A DNA stretch of 64,000 nucleotides from Brachionus manjavacas (taxonomy: Eukaryota; Rotifera; Eurotatoria; Ploima; Brachionidae), in NCBI GenBank assembly GCA_019054805.1, contig JAHQIY010000013.1:2728001-2792000 (forward strand), written 5' to 3'. This document shows, piece after piece, positions 10,778 through 23,292 of the stretch. Every line of letters starts with the position of its first letter. The stretch's first letter is position 1. A model generated the notes under the pieces. It was not told the DNA's origin and did no database searches. It worked only from the letters and a program-made list of their open reading frames with translations. A program made the position numbers and the translations under genes.

Positions 10778-13561
10778 ATGTTTTTGTGAAAATGTGTAGC
10801 TAAAATGACTAAGACAAGATGCTGGACTTGTCCAAATAATTGTGGTAGAAAATAAAAATTTTCGTGGTCGAAATATTTAAAAAGTTTTTTTTTACACTTT
10901 TGGTATTTTAATTAATTTGGTGCCAATGTGAAAAAAAATAATTTTTCTTTTTATATTAATTGTATTTTATTCAATATTTGGGGTATTAAAAAATAACAAG
11001 TCTTGAAAAATTTAAAATGGCAAAAAATCTTGATCATGAAAAATTTATAAAATATAATAAGCTTCTTTTTGGTTTAATTTATGAAACAAATTATTTTATA
11101 TAAAGCTGGACAAAAATTTAAAGAAATTTTGAGAAAAGAAAAAAAACTATTTTATTTTTTTTAGACCGTTTTCAGTTCTGATTCTTTATCTACCCCGACC
11201 AGGTTTAATTAATTATTTTAAAATAAATTTTTTTTTAGTCATTTAACCAAAAATAATTAAACTTAATTTTTAAAACAGTCTATTTCGTTTTTTATTAATA
11301 AAATTTCAAAAAAGGATATTTAATTTACGGTACTTATCGGTACTTAAGGACTTAGGCCATTTCAAGCTGTTCAATGTCTCCTTGAAAATTCTTGAAAATC
11401 CTTAAAAAATTTTGCTACTTTTTGTTCCAAGATCAATAGAATCTTGTTTAATTAAATTAAATAAACTTATTAAAAGAATGCCTTATAAAGTACGGTGACA
11501 AATTAAGATGATTATATATGATTCAGCAAAAACATCTTAGTTTTCAGCTCGGTTTGAATCTTCGAATTTATTCTAAAATCAAAAAAAAATTTTGAATTGA
11601 AAATTTTAAGGAATTCAAAGGAAAAAATATGGAAAAATAAAATTAAACATTTTTTTCTTTGAAAAAAAATTTCGAAAAAATTACAATCAAAAAAATTTAA
11701 TAATTATAAAAATAATCAGTAGTTCGCAATGGTAGCTATCTTTCTGAAAAAAAGATATTTTAAATTAGAGAAAAATATGAAAATGCTCAAGTATTCTACA
11801 ATATTTAATTAATGGTATATCAATTGTACAAAATAAAAATTTTTGATTTAAAAAAAAAAATAAATTAATATACAATTATTTGAAAGCTTAAAAATAAGTT
11901 ATAATATTGGATTTTTTTGTCTTTCCTTTGAGTAACATGATAATAATTTAAAAAAATGTTAAATAAATTTAATTTTTTGTATATTTTACTTTCTAAGATT
12001 TAACAAAATATTCAAATGATGGACCATTTCAACTCAACTGTTTTCCTTTTACTTTTCATACTTTACTTTTCTGGAACAAAATTTTAATCACAGTTAATTT
12101 TTTCTATCTTTGAAAATGTAAATGATACAAAATTTTTTTTCTTCTATTTGTCATGTAAATTTATAATAAACTATTAATAATTGCTTTAATTTGATTATTT
12201 TCTTAGCCCGAAATTTCATTGCAACAGAAATTTTAGATTGACATGACATGTTCGATAAATAGGACAAAATCAACCAGTCATGACAATCTCAAATGTTCAA
12301 TATTTAATTGATCAATTCGATCATGATACACTTATATGTTCAAAAACTATGGAATAAACTAAATGTACTAAATTTGAATCTCAATTTTTTGAAAAAACAA
12401 AGTTTACATTTAGTTTTAAGTAAAAGTACATTTGTATTGATTATTTAAAAAAAAAAGAAAATAAGAAAATGTATCAAATTTAAAACCTTTATTAATGGAA
12501 TCTCTGTGCAACTTTGATGAACGTACAATTGAATACTTTAAATAATTTAAAATAAAATTTTCGTATTTTTTGTTCATTTAATTTAAAAATTATCAAATAT
12601 TTTTTATTTAATATACATTTAATTCAAATAGAAGTGCTGAGACACTCTCCGAAAAAATTTCCTATTTAATTAATAACAAGGCTATACTATTTTTATAATT
12701 TTTTTATATCTATTTAAAACTAATTTTAAAATAAAAAAATATTTTTCATTTATTTATTTATTGTTAAATAGTTCGAGGGTAACCTCCGGCAGCTTAGAAT
12801 GGATCAGAGTCCTTCTTTTTGCCAATCGATTGTTATAAAAATAAAAAAAAATAGTTACATTTAGATACAATTAATAAAAAAAGCCGATTAAAAAGATAAA
12901 AATTGAGAAATTTGCTGAAATTTTTTCATTAGGGATAAAAATTTTGGGTTTAATGGTTATAAAAATATTTTTATCCAAATATAAAAATACTTTATTTTTT
13001 TAGTTCGAAAAAAATGACTTCTTTTTTTTGGTCTTTATTTTTATCTAGTAATTGCATGAGTTTCATTTCTTTCCAAGTCTAGCATTTTAGAATTTGGTGA
13101 AAATTACAAAAAGTACAAAAAGGATTCTAACTTTTTAATATTCTCGTTGTCTATACCTCAAAAATAAAATAAGTTTATTTACCTAAAGAAAAATTACTTT
13201 AGGTAAGTAATTTTTTTAAATTTATATGACAACTAAGAATATTATAATACAAGAGATCTTAATATTTTGTTTTAAAGTGACGATTTAAAATATGAATAAC
13301 CAGAATTTTTAATTTTTAATTTAAAATTTTCCCCAGAAAAGAACCACATATTATTAATATTCACTATATAAAAAGATGAACTTAGTAGATAAAATGTATT
13401 AAATGCACTTTATAATACAATTATTTACTAGATAAAAAATTTAACAACCAGATAAAATTATTAACTAATAGATTTAATAGACACATTCATAGAGAAAAAA
13501 AAATTATTATTAGATAATCTTTTAATTAATAATAAAAATCGAGTTGATCATCTACACAGCA
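10778..13561. other. AT-rich intergenic region
   Basis: No gene seen. It contains one tail-like hairpin (12740-12790), a small hairpin with 9-bp perfect arms (TACCTAAAG/CTTTAGGTA, 13180-13205) and a 55-bp segment at 13100-13160 repeated at 26660-26715. Confidence 0.5.
12740..12790 (-). repeat. Retroposon 3'-tail hairpin, class C
   Basis: On the minus strand GAGGTTACCCTC (palindromic stem GAGG/CCTC) precedes GAACTATTTAACAATAAATA. Stem plus AAAT tail resembles class A but the stem sequence differs, suggesting a separate retroposon family. Confidence 0.45.
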
Positions 13562-13979
13562 ATTATTACTCAGTCGAATGTGGTCCCTCTATTTTCCCCG
13601 CCAAGCACTTCAACTTAAACTACGACGAAAGATTGAAGAACATGAAACTAACAACTCTCGAGCTAAGAAGAAAACGAGGTGATCTCATTCAATTCTACAA
13701 ATTTGTTAACCAAGTCGATGCCCTTAACTTACTAAATAAACCTTTGCCTAGAGATAGCTTACTACTACAAGAGGCAACAGTAAGAGAGTGAGATTCCAAA
13801 GCTTCAACGCGAGAGAGAGAAACGATTTTTGTTCATCAGTCAGTACTAGACTTAACTTTTTCACAAACAGAACAAGCAAGTGGTGGAATAAATTACCTAA
13901 TGACATTATACCTGCTAAAAAGGACGCCCTTAAGATTTTTCAAATTGATGCTGAACATGTTCTTGGGTCGCTCAATTAA
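13562..13979 (+). mobile_element. LINE C-terminal fragment with a frameshift
   Basis: Upstream frame: YDERLKNMKLTTLELRRKRG, then GDLIQFYKFVNQVDALNLL. Near 13755-13770 the frame shifts, then RGNSKRVRFQSFNARERNDF, FFTNRTSKWWNKLPNDI and KIFQIDAEHVLGSLN with stop at 13977-13979. It parallels the 9355 fragment domain by domain. No class A tail follows within 200 bp. Confidence 0.8.
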
Positions 13980-14689
13980 AGAAGAAAAAATTAAGTACTG
14001 ATTAAGTACTGATTATTTCATATAGTTTTTTTCATTTTCTTTTCTATCAAATAATTTCTTTATCTAGTGAAAAATATTTTTACAGTGTTTTGTCTTTTTT
14101 TTCTATTAGTTAATAAAAATATCTAGTAATTTTCATCTTTTTTATCAAATAAAGTTAATCTTATGCCGAAAAGAACAGCTGTCTATTATTTGTATGTAAT
14201 CGAGGAGATGTAGAACGAGAGACAAAAGGACAGAATATTCTTAGAGGAAGAAAAGAACTTTGTCAGTCCATGTGAGTATCAGCTTTTACAAACCACAGTA
14301 CCAATTTAGCTCTATTTTTAATTTAGTTTTTTATTGTAAAAAATTTACATTTTTTTAAAGCTTTTCGCCCAGTGCTAAAAACATTTCCTTTTTTTTCTTC
14401 TATTCGAGACAAGAATACTTCACATAGCTATTTATTTTTGAATTTTAATAAGGAATGCTATTTTTTAGTTACGAAAAAAAAGATTTATTGAAAATTTACT
14501 GCTCACTAAATTTCTGACTGAAAAAAAAACTTGCTACAACCTCATCTAACTAAACATTTATTGATAAAATGTTTACAGCATACATGATTGAATTGAATTG
14601 CTTTGTTTGTTCGATTTAAAACGATTGAAAAAGGAAATAATCTTTAAATAGTCTAGTATATCTTATTAATTGTATACGGTCGTTTTTGC

Positions 14690-14930
14690 ATTTAAGATCT
14701 TTTAGAGTTAATGTAAAAGGTCATCTAATTGATCAATATCCTATTGAAGCAAGAGTTCCACAGATGTCAGTAATTAGTCCACTTCTTTTTACCATTTTCA
14801 TATTTATTAATCCTTTTTTTACTTTTTATTTTATTTATTTTATCTAATTTAACTTTATTTTTAATTTTATTTATTTTTTTGCATTTTTATTCTGAAGGAG
14901 CATTAGCTAGGTACAGATTTACAAAAAAAA
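14690..14930 (+). mobile_element. LINE fragment: RT motif plus class A tail
   Basis: 14700-14810 reads FRVNVKGHLIDQYPIEARVP then QMSVISPLLFTIFI, matching FKVNVNDHL...AGVPQGSVISPLLFSIY of the 49-51 kb LINE. An AT-rich stretch and the class A hairpin (14891-14920) follow, so the thumb and C-terminus have been deleted between RT and tail. Confidence 0.75.
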
Positions 14931-15404
14931 TAAAATAAAAGAGAGTACAGGATGTATAATAATTAGCAAAATTAATTAATTGAACACATATTTATACATT
15001 GAAAATAAATACTAAATAATAATAATAAATAATAGTGAGAATTTTGATCAACCATTCTCACATTTATTGAACTAAATTAACCTCCATAGGGAAATATAAA
15101 AGCATAAATTTTCAATTAAAAAAAAACATAAAATTTACAATAAAAAGAAACAAAAATAAAAAACAGAAATTTTTTAGAAAAATTTAAGGATTTTAGTCAA
15201 GCTATGTCCCAGCTTTAATAAGATTAATTAAGATTTTTCTATTAAAACTTAAGTTTTAGTTAACATTGTTCTTTTGGACGCTATTCTAAATAAGCAGTGA
15301 TTAAAATGAAATTATCCAAAAGCAGTGTCAAAAAAACAAACACAAAAAATGGTTCAGTCAAAAATATTTTTATAGAAAAATATATGTTATTTTAACTTAA
15401 GAAT

Positions 15405-15720
15405 AGATAGCAGTCAGATCTATTATTAAGTTAAAATATGATACTTCCTCCTACATCGTGCACCGCAAGGCTTTTAAACTTAAATTACTAACAGTCTCAA
15501 ATCGGCTTATTGAGTTGAGTGAGAGATATGTTGGGACAGGACTGAGCCATTCTATTCCATTGATTGTGCAATTGCTATCTTACTATTACCTCTTTTTTTC
15601 CCCTGAAGTTTCAACTATGCAAACAGGTGTCACATGTAACACTCTTTTTTGTATGTGCCTTTTTAGCTTTCTCTACATTTTATTTTAGCTAACTTACTTT
15701 AGTTTGATTTTATTTTATTA
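15405..15720 (+). mobile_element. LINE C-terminal fragment
   Basis: Diverged copy of the end of the 49-51 kb LINE ORF. It reads HRKAFKLKLLTVSNRLIELS, then ERYVGTGLSHSIPL, against the intact NKLKLLTVSNRLFELSEKYVGTG. The end is altered and no class A hairpin follows. Confidence 0.75.
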
Positions 15721-15840
15721 AATTTATTTTTTTTACCGTGTTTTTTATATACACTAGAAGCACTGAGAAGTAAAAATGACTTTTTTTCACTTTATGGTTG
15801 TTTAAGTTTTATTTTGAATGAAAAAATTGCCATTTTTATA

Positions 15841-15990
15841 ATGAGCAACCCTAAGTCAAGAATATATATCCCTCAGTGTGTTGTATGCCAAATTCGTCTA
15901 TGTACTAACAATAGAACAAGTAACAACTGCTCAATTTATAAAAAACCAACATGCTATAGCTGTACAGCTGAGAAGTACCTAATTTGTTAG
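15841..15990 (+). pseudogene. Cysteine-rich fragment, possibly piggyBac-type C-terminus
   Basis: A 49-aa open stretch contains PQCVVCQIRLC, then NNC, TCYSCTAEKYLIC, stop, and KC in frame. The CxxC...CxxC...LCxxC spacing resembles the RING-like C-terminal cysteine cluster of piggyBac transposases. No DDD transposase core is seen upstream. Other zinc-binding domains cannot be excluded. Confidence 0.35.
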
Positions 15991-16551
15991 AAATGTGATG
16001 TCCAGATATTTATTTTCATTTTAAAATAATAAATATAATAAAGTTTAGTTAAAAATATGTGTATTTTTTCTTAAAACTTTAAAAAAGTCATTTGACTAGG
16101 CTCAGTGATTCTAGTGTTAATGTGAGTTAAGTATTTCACTCTTTTTCTCACTAAGAAGTAAATTTTAAATTTGATTTTTTAAAAGAATAAAAAAAATAAA
16201 AAAATAATTTTTGTAAACAATTCAAATAAAAAATAGAAAAATAATTTAGATCTGGTACCAGAAGCGATTTTAAAGTGGATACATAATATTTGTATCTACT
16301 AATCTTTTTTTTGGGTTTAAACATTGCAATACAATTAGTATCTTTTTGTTTGCTATTAAAAGTAAATTCACTCTGGTCAACTCAAATGTCTTTAGTTTCA
16401 CCCTGCAATACTCTTACTTCATGCGTTTTAATCTGACCAAAAAAATGGAAAACAGAGCGTATGAGAAATAGCAAATCTGGTCTTAAGCATTTTTTAAAAC
16501 GTATGAACAAAAATTTAGTAATTTAGCAAAGATTTAAAAATCGAAAATGAT

Positions 16552-16938
16552 ATGTGGAAATTAGCATATCAATTTTTGGTGAGTGATCAATCGGAATTCC
16601 AAAAAAATGGAAATGACTTTATTCTAACCACAAAAGACAAATCAATGTTTATCAAAAAAATTCCTTTATGGCAGCTATACATATTACAAAAATTTGGATT
16701 AAGATGTAGCCGTACGCTTTATGAAAATAAGCAAAGTTTCTCTAGTTCGAAAAAATTGGGTAAATAGTAAATGTACATGTGGATTTTTTTCAAAAAAATT
16801 ATGTGTTACCATGTGATTGCATTTGCAGCTCATCAGAAACTAGTGGAAATACCTTTAAAGTTAAAAAATGTTCCTTTGGCTCAAAAAAAAAAGGCTGGTA
16901 GGCCTCCAAAAGCCAAAAAATCTCTAGTAATGCAGTGA
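16552..16938 (+). pseudogene. MULE transposase C-terminal fragment (SWIM zinc finger plus AT-hook)
   Basis: After a 71-aa open stretch, 16755-16800 reads KCTCGFF. A shift at an A homopolymer then gives MCYHVIAFAAHQKLVEIPL and KKKAGRPPKAKKSLVMQ with stop. CxC...CxH is the SWIM zinc finger that closes MULE transposases; KKAGRPPK is an AT-hook. The same order occurs at 52295-52634 (CKHIIAIAAMKHLVSIPI...KPKGRPPLAKKALV). The catalytic domain is absent and the frame broken. Confidence 0.7.
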
Positions 16939-17059
16939 TTTTTTTGTTTGTTTTTTTTTTTTATTAGACTAAAAATAACAATAATTGGCGTTTTTTTAAT
17001 TCAATTTTTTATTCAAAAAATGACAAATTTAGGTAAAAGTGAACAAAAATATACTGGTT

Positions 17060-17985
17060 ACTTATATTTTAAATAAATGGCTACTATTTAATCCAGTAGC
17101 AAAAATAATTAAACTAGTAGCAAATTTAATAAAAAATCGTAGCAAATATTACACGTAGTAAATTAAATAAAAAAGTAGTAAAAAACGGTTGTTAATAGTA
17201 AAATAAATTAATTAGTAGCAAAAGTATTTTTTCAATAGTAAATATAAATTAATTTAATTTTTGATTGATAACTACTCAATTATCAATTACTCAATATAAT
17301 TGATATATCACTTATTAATAACACTACTCAATTATCACTTATTAATGTATATAATGTAAAAAAATTTTGGAATTTAAATATACAAATCTGAAAATTGAAA
17401 AACTAAAAATGAGCGATACCGAATCTTCATCTACATCAGTTCAAGGTTGAAATAATGTGAATTTCCTGGCTTAGATCTCAATCTTGAGGCAAATAAAAAG
17501 CGAGGAAGACGAAAACAAGCTACACCTGCTTTGGTACAACGTATTTCGACTGGTCCAATTAATCCAGCTCTACAAAGTTTTAACTACGAATTTCCAATTT
17601 CAATGGCTCAATCAATCAACCAAGATCCGCTTTCAAATGAAAATGAAAATGATCAAGATCAAGCCGAAAGTATTAATAATGACATTCAAACTATTGTACA
17701 ACCAACAACATCTTCAAATTTAGCTCCGAGAAAAAGAGGCCGTCCTAGAAAAAAAATCCATAAAATAACACTAAACAACATTTCTAAGTAATGTGTGAAT
17801 ATATTTATTAATAAATATTTGATATAATAATTAACTATTTTTTTTACTACTGATAAATTTATTTTGCTACTTTTACTAATGAATTTTTGCTTTTATTTTT
17901 ATTTTTTTTTTGCTACGAATTTAATTATCTTTACTACGAAAATAATTTGTAGCCTTAAATAAATTAGTCACTAAATAACAATTTT
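17060..17985. mobile_element. Candidate DNA transposon with GTAGYAAA-rich inverted repeats
   Basis: The left flank (17060-17250) holds repeated GTAGCAAA/GTAGTAAA words; the right flank (17845-17985) holds the same words inverted (TTTGCTAC/TTTACTAC). Left ATAAATGGCTAC...GTAGCAAAaATAATTAAA matches right-inverted TTATTTAAGGCTAC...GTAGTAAAgATAATTAAA in order. These imperfect inverted repeats of about 150 bp enclose the AT-hook mini-gene at 17409-17791. Exact ends and target duplication were not resolved. Confidence 0.6.
17409..17791 (+). CDS. Small protein with two AT-hooks inside an inverted-repeat element
   Basis: The best model has exons 17409-17445 and 17475-17791 with a 29-bp intron (GTTGAA...CTTAG). 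It gives a 117-aa protein: MSDTESSSTSVQ, an AT-hook-like KKRGRRKQA (about residues 18-26), a Gln/Asn/Glu-rich middle, and a canonical hook RKRGRPRKK near the C-terminus. AT-hooks bind the minor groove of AT-rich DNA. A 29-bp intron is unusually short; alternatively exon 2 is the remnant of a longer MULE C-terminus, since hooks in this position also occur at 16900 and 52330-52630. The flanking inverted repeats suggest cargo of a mobile element. Confidence 0.45.
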
Positions 17986-17990
17986 AGACA

Positions 17991-20142
17991 AAAATTAACA
18001 AATTTAGCAGAGCTAGTAACATTATCTCTTTCCAAAATTCGAAAAATTCATTCCAAAAATCCTATTTGAAAACAGTCAAAAATGGGTTTTTTGCACTTTT
18101 TCGAAGATGCTAAATTTCTCGTCTTTTTACCTTTCTTGACTCCTGTAAATAGTATTATGTATATTACTTAGTGATGACTTGACGTATTTGCATAATTGAC
18201 TTTTATCTAATGCTCAAAGATATAATGCATCATGAAGAGATTCATTAGTATTTAACACTGTGTAAACTAATAAGTCATGGGCAGATTTGTTATAATTAAT
18301 CGTTGTTATTTTCTTTATTATTTGTTTAGACTAGAAGTGACCGTTTATTACATATTACGTAATTTAGACATTAATTAATTATCTCTCATTTGAAAACACA
18401 GTAACACCAAAACGTAACAGGCCCGGAATATAGTATAAAGCACAGTTTTATAACCTACTTCTTATTTTCCTTTTTATGTGGATTGTTGAGCTCAGTGAGC
18501 CTGAAGAGATTGACTTTAGGCTATACCTATGGTGCATGCAAGGCCAATTATTTGTCTTTTAACTAGAAAAAATTAAATTCCTAAAAAAAATCTAGTACAC
18601 TGTTAGCAAGAAATACTGTGGTTTGAGACCTAACCAACACATTTGTCTGATTTTTACAAAAATCTTAAAATTCAGCACTTAAATTTTCCATCAATATTTT
18701 TTTAATTTTAAATTCTTCTTAAAAAAGCTTAATCCATTAAATGAATAAAATGTCGTATCAATTCGTACCTTTTCGTATCAATTAAATATTTTTATTCTAT
18801 CATGATCTTGAATTAACTTAATAAAAATATTCCTGGCTTAAACTTTACATCCAAATTGAATATTATTTTGAAATAACTTATGAATCACAATATATTTTTT
18901 TAGAATCTGAAATAAATTAAAATTCTCAGTAGAAACAAAGTTCGCCATTTTCTAATTAAAGTGAAAAAAATACCTACCAAGGTAGGCAACACTTAAATTA
19001 CTTTGCATAACTCCAAATTGATCTAAAGTTTGATTTCAATTAAATTAGTTATCCCTGTGCTAAATCTAGGCTTAACCCATTTTAGCATATCTTGAACTAA
19101 TCTATAATTTAGGGGCCTAATCGATGCGAATGACAACTAGCTTGACCATTTATCAACTAGTTAAAACTTCATGCATCGTGAATTTTGGCTAATTTGGCGA
19201 CACTTTTGGCAAGGCCTTTTTAATAGAGCTTGAAATCTGAGGGCCCAAGGCTCAACTAACGGAAACAAGTCGGGTTCAAAGCCTTAAATAAATTCCTCGA
19301 CTTGTTTGCATCTAACAAACAAAATACTTGGCTATTATCTAATAGTTTGCCATTCGTGTCGTTTAATTTGGCCTAATGCGAGATTAGGGCCTACAGTTTA
19401 GAAAAATATAATTTGTTGCTTTTATTTTTCATTTTTTTGCATATTTATCATCTTGAATAGCAAGTCCATGACCAATTTTGTTCTTAATTAGCCCAACCTT
19501 TTAAATTAAGACCACATTAGTTGCTTTGTGAAGCTCGGTTTTGTCTCAAGTAATTAAAGTAAGACAAAGACAAGGTAGTCAGCTTCATACAGCCTCATGT
19601 TCAATCTAAATATTCAACACACCTGGACAAACACTGATTGATTTAAAAAGTAGGTTTCAGGAAGTTGGCCCAGTCACAAATATCGATGATTCATTAATGA
19701 GTTAGGAACCATTTCATCTAAATTCAACGATGAAAAAATGTAATATCAAATCATAATATATTTAATAATTAAATAAAATTCTTTAATTTTTTCAAAAATT
19801 TTAAAGATAAGCAAACATTTACTATAATTTTTTTTCCAATTTTTTATCAGTTAATTTGAATTACAAGGCAGGGAGAGAAACCGTCAATTTGTATTTTCGT
19901 CAATACTAACTTGTAAATTATTTTAAATTTTTTTAACTTAAAATAAATAATTGTGGATTAAATTAAATAAGGCTGTATCTGTTGCTCCTCTGCCAGAATA
20001 ATAAAAGAAAAAGAAATTAGTATTGATTATTTAATTGATTGATTTATTTTATTTATTATATTGAAAAATTCTTATTAAAAATTGAGTTTAAAAATTTTTT
20101 TTCATTTTGTGTTGATTAAATGATCTAATGAATATTTCTGTG
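17991..20142. other. Intergenic region with a less AT-rich island
   Basis: No coding region found. 19040-19720 is noticeably richer in G/C than its surroundings and contains an inverted pair AACAAGTCG (about 19264) / CGACTTGTT and repeated GCCTAAT words. It could be a decayed non-autonomous element; nothing firmer is supported. Confidence 0.4.
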
Positions 20143-20423
20143 CAGTATGTCACAAAAAGTTAGAAACAAACTTTTTTTTCTATTTGATTGTTTTTTTGTT
20201 CATTATTTCGTTAACTCGGCTATTTCTCTTTCAGTGTTTGTCTGATTTTTCAAAAACATGCAATTTGCCATCTTTGTTGATCAGTTTACTCATTTATTCT
20301 CTATTTTGTCAGATTTTTAGTGAGTCTTACTTTAAAAAAGCTATTATTTGAAAAAAATTCATAATTAACAATTTTTTTAAATGCAAAAAAACAATTTTAT
20401 TTTTTTCAGCTTGTGACATACTG
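20143..20423. mobile_element. Mariner/Tc1-like MITE
   Basis: Perfect 13-bp terminal inverted repeats CAGTATGTCACAA / TTGTGACATACTG enclose 281 bp without an ORF. The right flank is TA and the left TG, compatible with a decayed TA duplication. CAGTATGTTGCAAAAG at 44788 looks like the end of a related element. Confidence 0.75.
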
Positions 20424-22578
20424 TACAAACAACATTACTTGTGAGAAAAACTTGAATAAATGAATTTCAATGAATTTGATTGTTTTTTTCTTTTCTTAAT
20501 TTTTTAATTAAAATTTATTTTTAAGTTGTAAAAAAAGCAATTTATATTATGTAATCTAAAAAAATGGATTAAGACAATTATAAAAGCACTATATTCGATT
20601 ATTAAAGTTAGTTATCGTAAGTATATGCATGAAAATTTTACTTTTTTTCACACATTTTGGTTTTAAATTTTAAGATTACAGTAATAAAGATTTTGTCAAT
20701 TTAAAAAAAATATTCTAAATAATAATTAACTTTTGAGTAAATGTCAATTATTTCTGTCAGTAATGAGTACTATAAGAACATGGCATCTACATCAACATAT
20801 CCAGAAAAGAGAAAGGGAGAAAGACTTCCAAAAATATGTTAAGGACTAGAAAAAAATACAGTATTCAACAGGATACTGTATTTTTAAAGTATTCAACAGG
20901 ATAATAGGTAGAATCGGCTTTATTTTTATAAACATATAAACATTAAATTACATATGTAGCAACGATTTATTAAACGATTATTAAATAAAATTTTATTAAA
21001 ATTTATTTTGAATTTATGATTAATAAATATTTAATCTCTTACACACAAATTTTTTCTGTTAAAAAGACATTTGTGTTGAAAAGTTTCGTGTTTGTGGGGA
21101 GAAGTTTTTTATTTGTGGGGAGCTGATTTTCATTTGTGGGGAGTTAATATTCCCAAAAATACATCCAAATCAATAAACAAAGAACGCTGTAAGAATTATA
21201 TTCAGATGTTAAATCAATGTGAGTGGAACATCTTTCAACATTTCGTAAAAGCCTTCGTAGAATAAAGCATTTTTCGTCAAAATGATTTGTCATGGTACAT
21301 GTTGTTAAAGTACAGGCGTTTGAGAACATGATCTTGTCCATCGTGGTTTAAACATTAAATGTGCAAGAACATCAAAAGAATTGCAAATCGAGAAAGTATA
21401 TTTACAGAATTTCCAAAATAAGTCAGGACAAAGGACCTGGTCAAGCTGTGAACGTTGGCCGACCACGTATATCAAAGTATTGCACCTTTCCATATTACTG
21501 AAAAACTAATAATGTAATTATCCGAATTGTCACTAAATGAAATAATGACATGTCAGTATAAATGAAATGATTTTCTAAAAGCCAGAGTTCTATTTTTATG
21601 GCATGTCCTTAAAAAATGAATAAGCCAACTTTTGCAAAATAAACACACTCGCCTTTAATGACATGCCTTAAAAATGAAAAAAAAAACATTTAACACAAAA
21701 AAATTGTGCTTGAAAATAATTCTTAAGAGAAATTTTTTTAACAAAAAAATATTTAAATAAAATAAATTTTAAATTTAAATTTTTATTGAATGATATTTAT
21801 TTAATAATAATTAAGTAAATTTCGAAGCTTAAAGAAAAGATATTACAAAAATTTGGATCTAGAAAACCATTTTTCCGCATTTTTTGCTCTACCTCTTTTA
21901 GGTTTATTGACAAATTGGTCCTTTTTTCAAACAGTTCTTTTAATGCCAATGAATGTGTACAATATCCTAATTTAGTTTAAAAGCTGCAAGAACATTTCTT
22001 TTTGCTAAGGTTAACTTTATAACAGTTCTTGAATAAATTTTTTTAAAATTTCCCCAACAAGCCATTTTTTACCCAGTTTAATGCTACAATTTGAAAGCTT
22101 AGGCACCACGGCAAAAAAATTTTTGAATCAATTGAATAGTACTTAATTATTTCCATACTTTTAATTAAAAAAGCATAAACGCTCAATTTTCTCCTATAAC
22201 TTAAATCACGCTTTATTGAAGCATTGAAAGATTCGATATAACAATATACTCTGGCTCAAAATTATATCCAAACTGGAACTAGTGACTGGATTTGTGACTG
22301 GAATTAGTGCATGAGTTGGCAAAATTGAGATTTGGACTAAATATTTTGGACTGGAATTTGGACTAACGTCTGTTTTTTTTCGATTTTATGTTGTTGATGG
22401 CAAAGGGTCAGCATCCTCTAATGAGTTGTCAGCAACCTTTGCGATATTTTTATTACACCTTTTTTTTGGTTTATCTTGGGTTAAGTAAACAATTTATTTA
22501 TTATTTCTTAAATTAATTTCTAAATAAAAGTCTTATTTCAATTAGAAAAAAATTGAAATTAATTTTTGCTAAATTTCC
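20424..22578. other. AT-rich region with short G-run repeats
   Basis: Three copies of TTTGTGGGGAG occur at 21092-21142 about 25 bp apart. 21180-21490 is slightly less AT-rich; one plus frame contains KSRKYIYRISK and NVGRPRISK, vaguely like a Tc1 helix-turn-helix region, with several stops. Not strong enough for a gene call. Confidence 0.35.
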
Positions 22579-22942
22579 GGTTTTGTGCAATTCAGTATAA
22601 AATGAAAAAAAAGAACAAAAAAAATGTAAAAAAAATTGAATAACTTTTTTTCTAAAGGTTTAAACTTAGTTCTGTAAATGCAATATAGTGCAATTTTCAA
22701 AGTTGCATCAAATATCAAAGCCTGCTAAATTTGCAGAGTTATGCAGAAATTAAATTTCAATATAATCGAGCGTGGTGCATTTTGCAGGGATTTTGCACAC
22801 CATTAGCAGACTTTTACAGTTGATGCAACTTTGAATGTTGCACCATTCTGGATTTACAGAATTAATTTTAAACTTTTAGATGAAAAGTTATTAAATTTTT
22901 TAATACTTTGTTCTGTTCTTTTGTACTGAACTTCACAAAACC
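22579..22942. mobile_element. Foldback element 2
   Basis: Imperfect inverted arms run from GGTTTTGTGCAATTCAGT to ACTGAACTTCACAAAACC. The interior contains AGTTCTGTAAATGC, GCAGAGTTATGCAGAAATT and TTTTGCACACCATTAGCAGA, matching cores of the foldbacks at 3968 and 63117. 364 bp, non-coding. Confidence 0.75.
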
Positions 22943-23260
22943 AAATTTCCCTCCATTAAGAGAATATATTCATTCAACTTTTTTTTTAAATTTTTAAGCT
23001 AATTAAAAAACACTTTTGTGTTTAATGTTTTTTTTCAAAATAATTTTCTGTGTTGAGAAGAAATCATTTTGTGCTGAGCGTTATGAAATTGTGTTGAATG
23101 GTTATTTTTTTGTGTTGAAAAGGTAGACAGGTAGACCCAAATAAAATGTTGTTTTTAAAAAGTAGCTTAGATTTTTTTTAAATTTAATTTGATTTAATTA
23201 TAAGGAATGCAAAAATAATCATTTCACTAGGTCAATTTCGATATAAAAATACATCATTTT

Positions 23261-23292
23261 ATTTATTTCAATGAACGCCTTAAAGGCGATGT
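23261..23292 (-). repeat. Retroposon 3'-tail hairpin, class B, inverted copy
   Basis: ATTTATTTCAATGAACGCCT followed by TAAAGGCGATGTT. CGCCTTTAAGGCG is a perfect palindrome. Inverted relative to the copy at 23842. Confidence 0.7.

Noticed and set aside
19268-19285. GGGTTCAAAGCC, like a tRNA T-loop
   Set aside because: No matching acceptor, D or anticodon stems around it; no tRNA can be folded.
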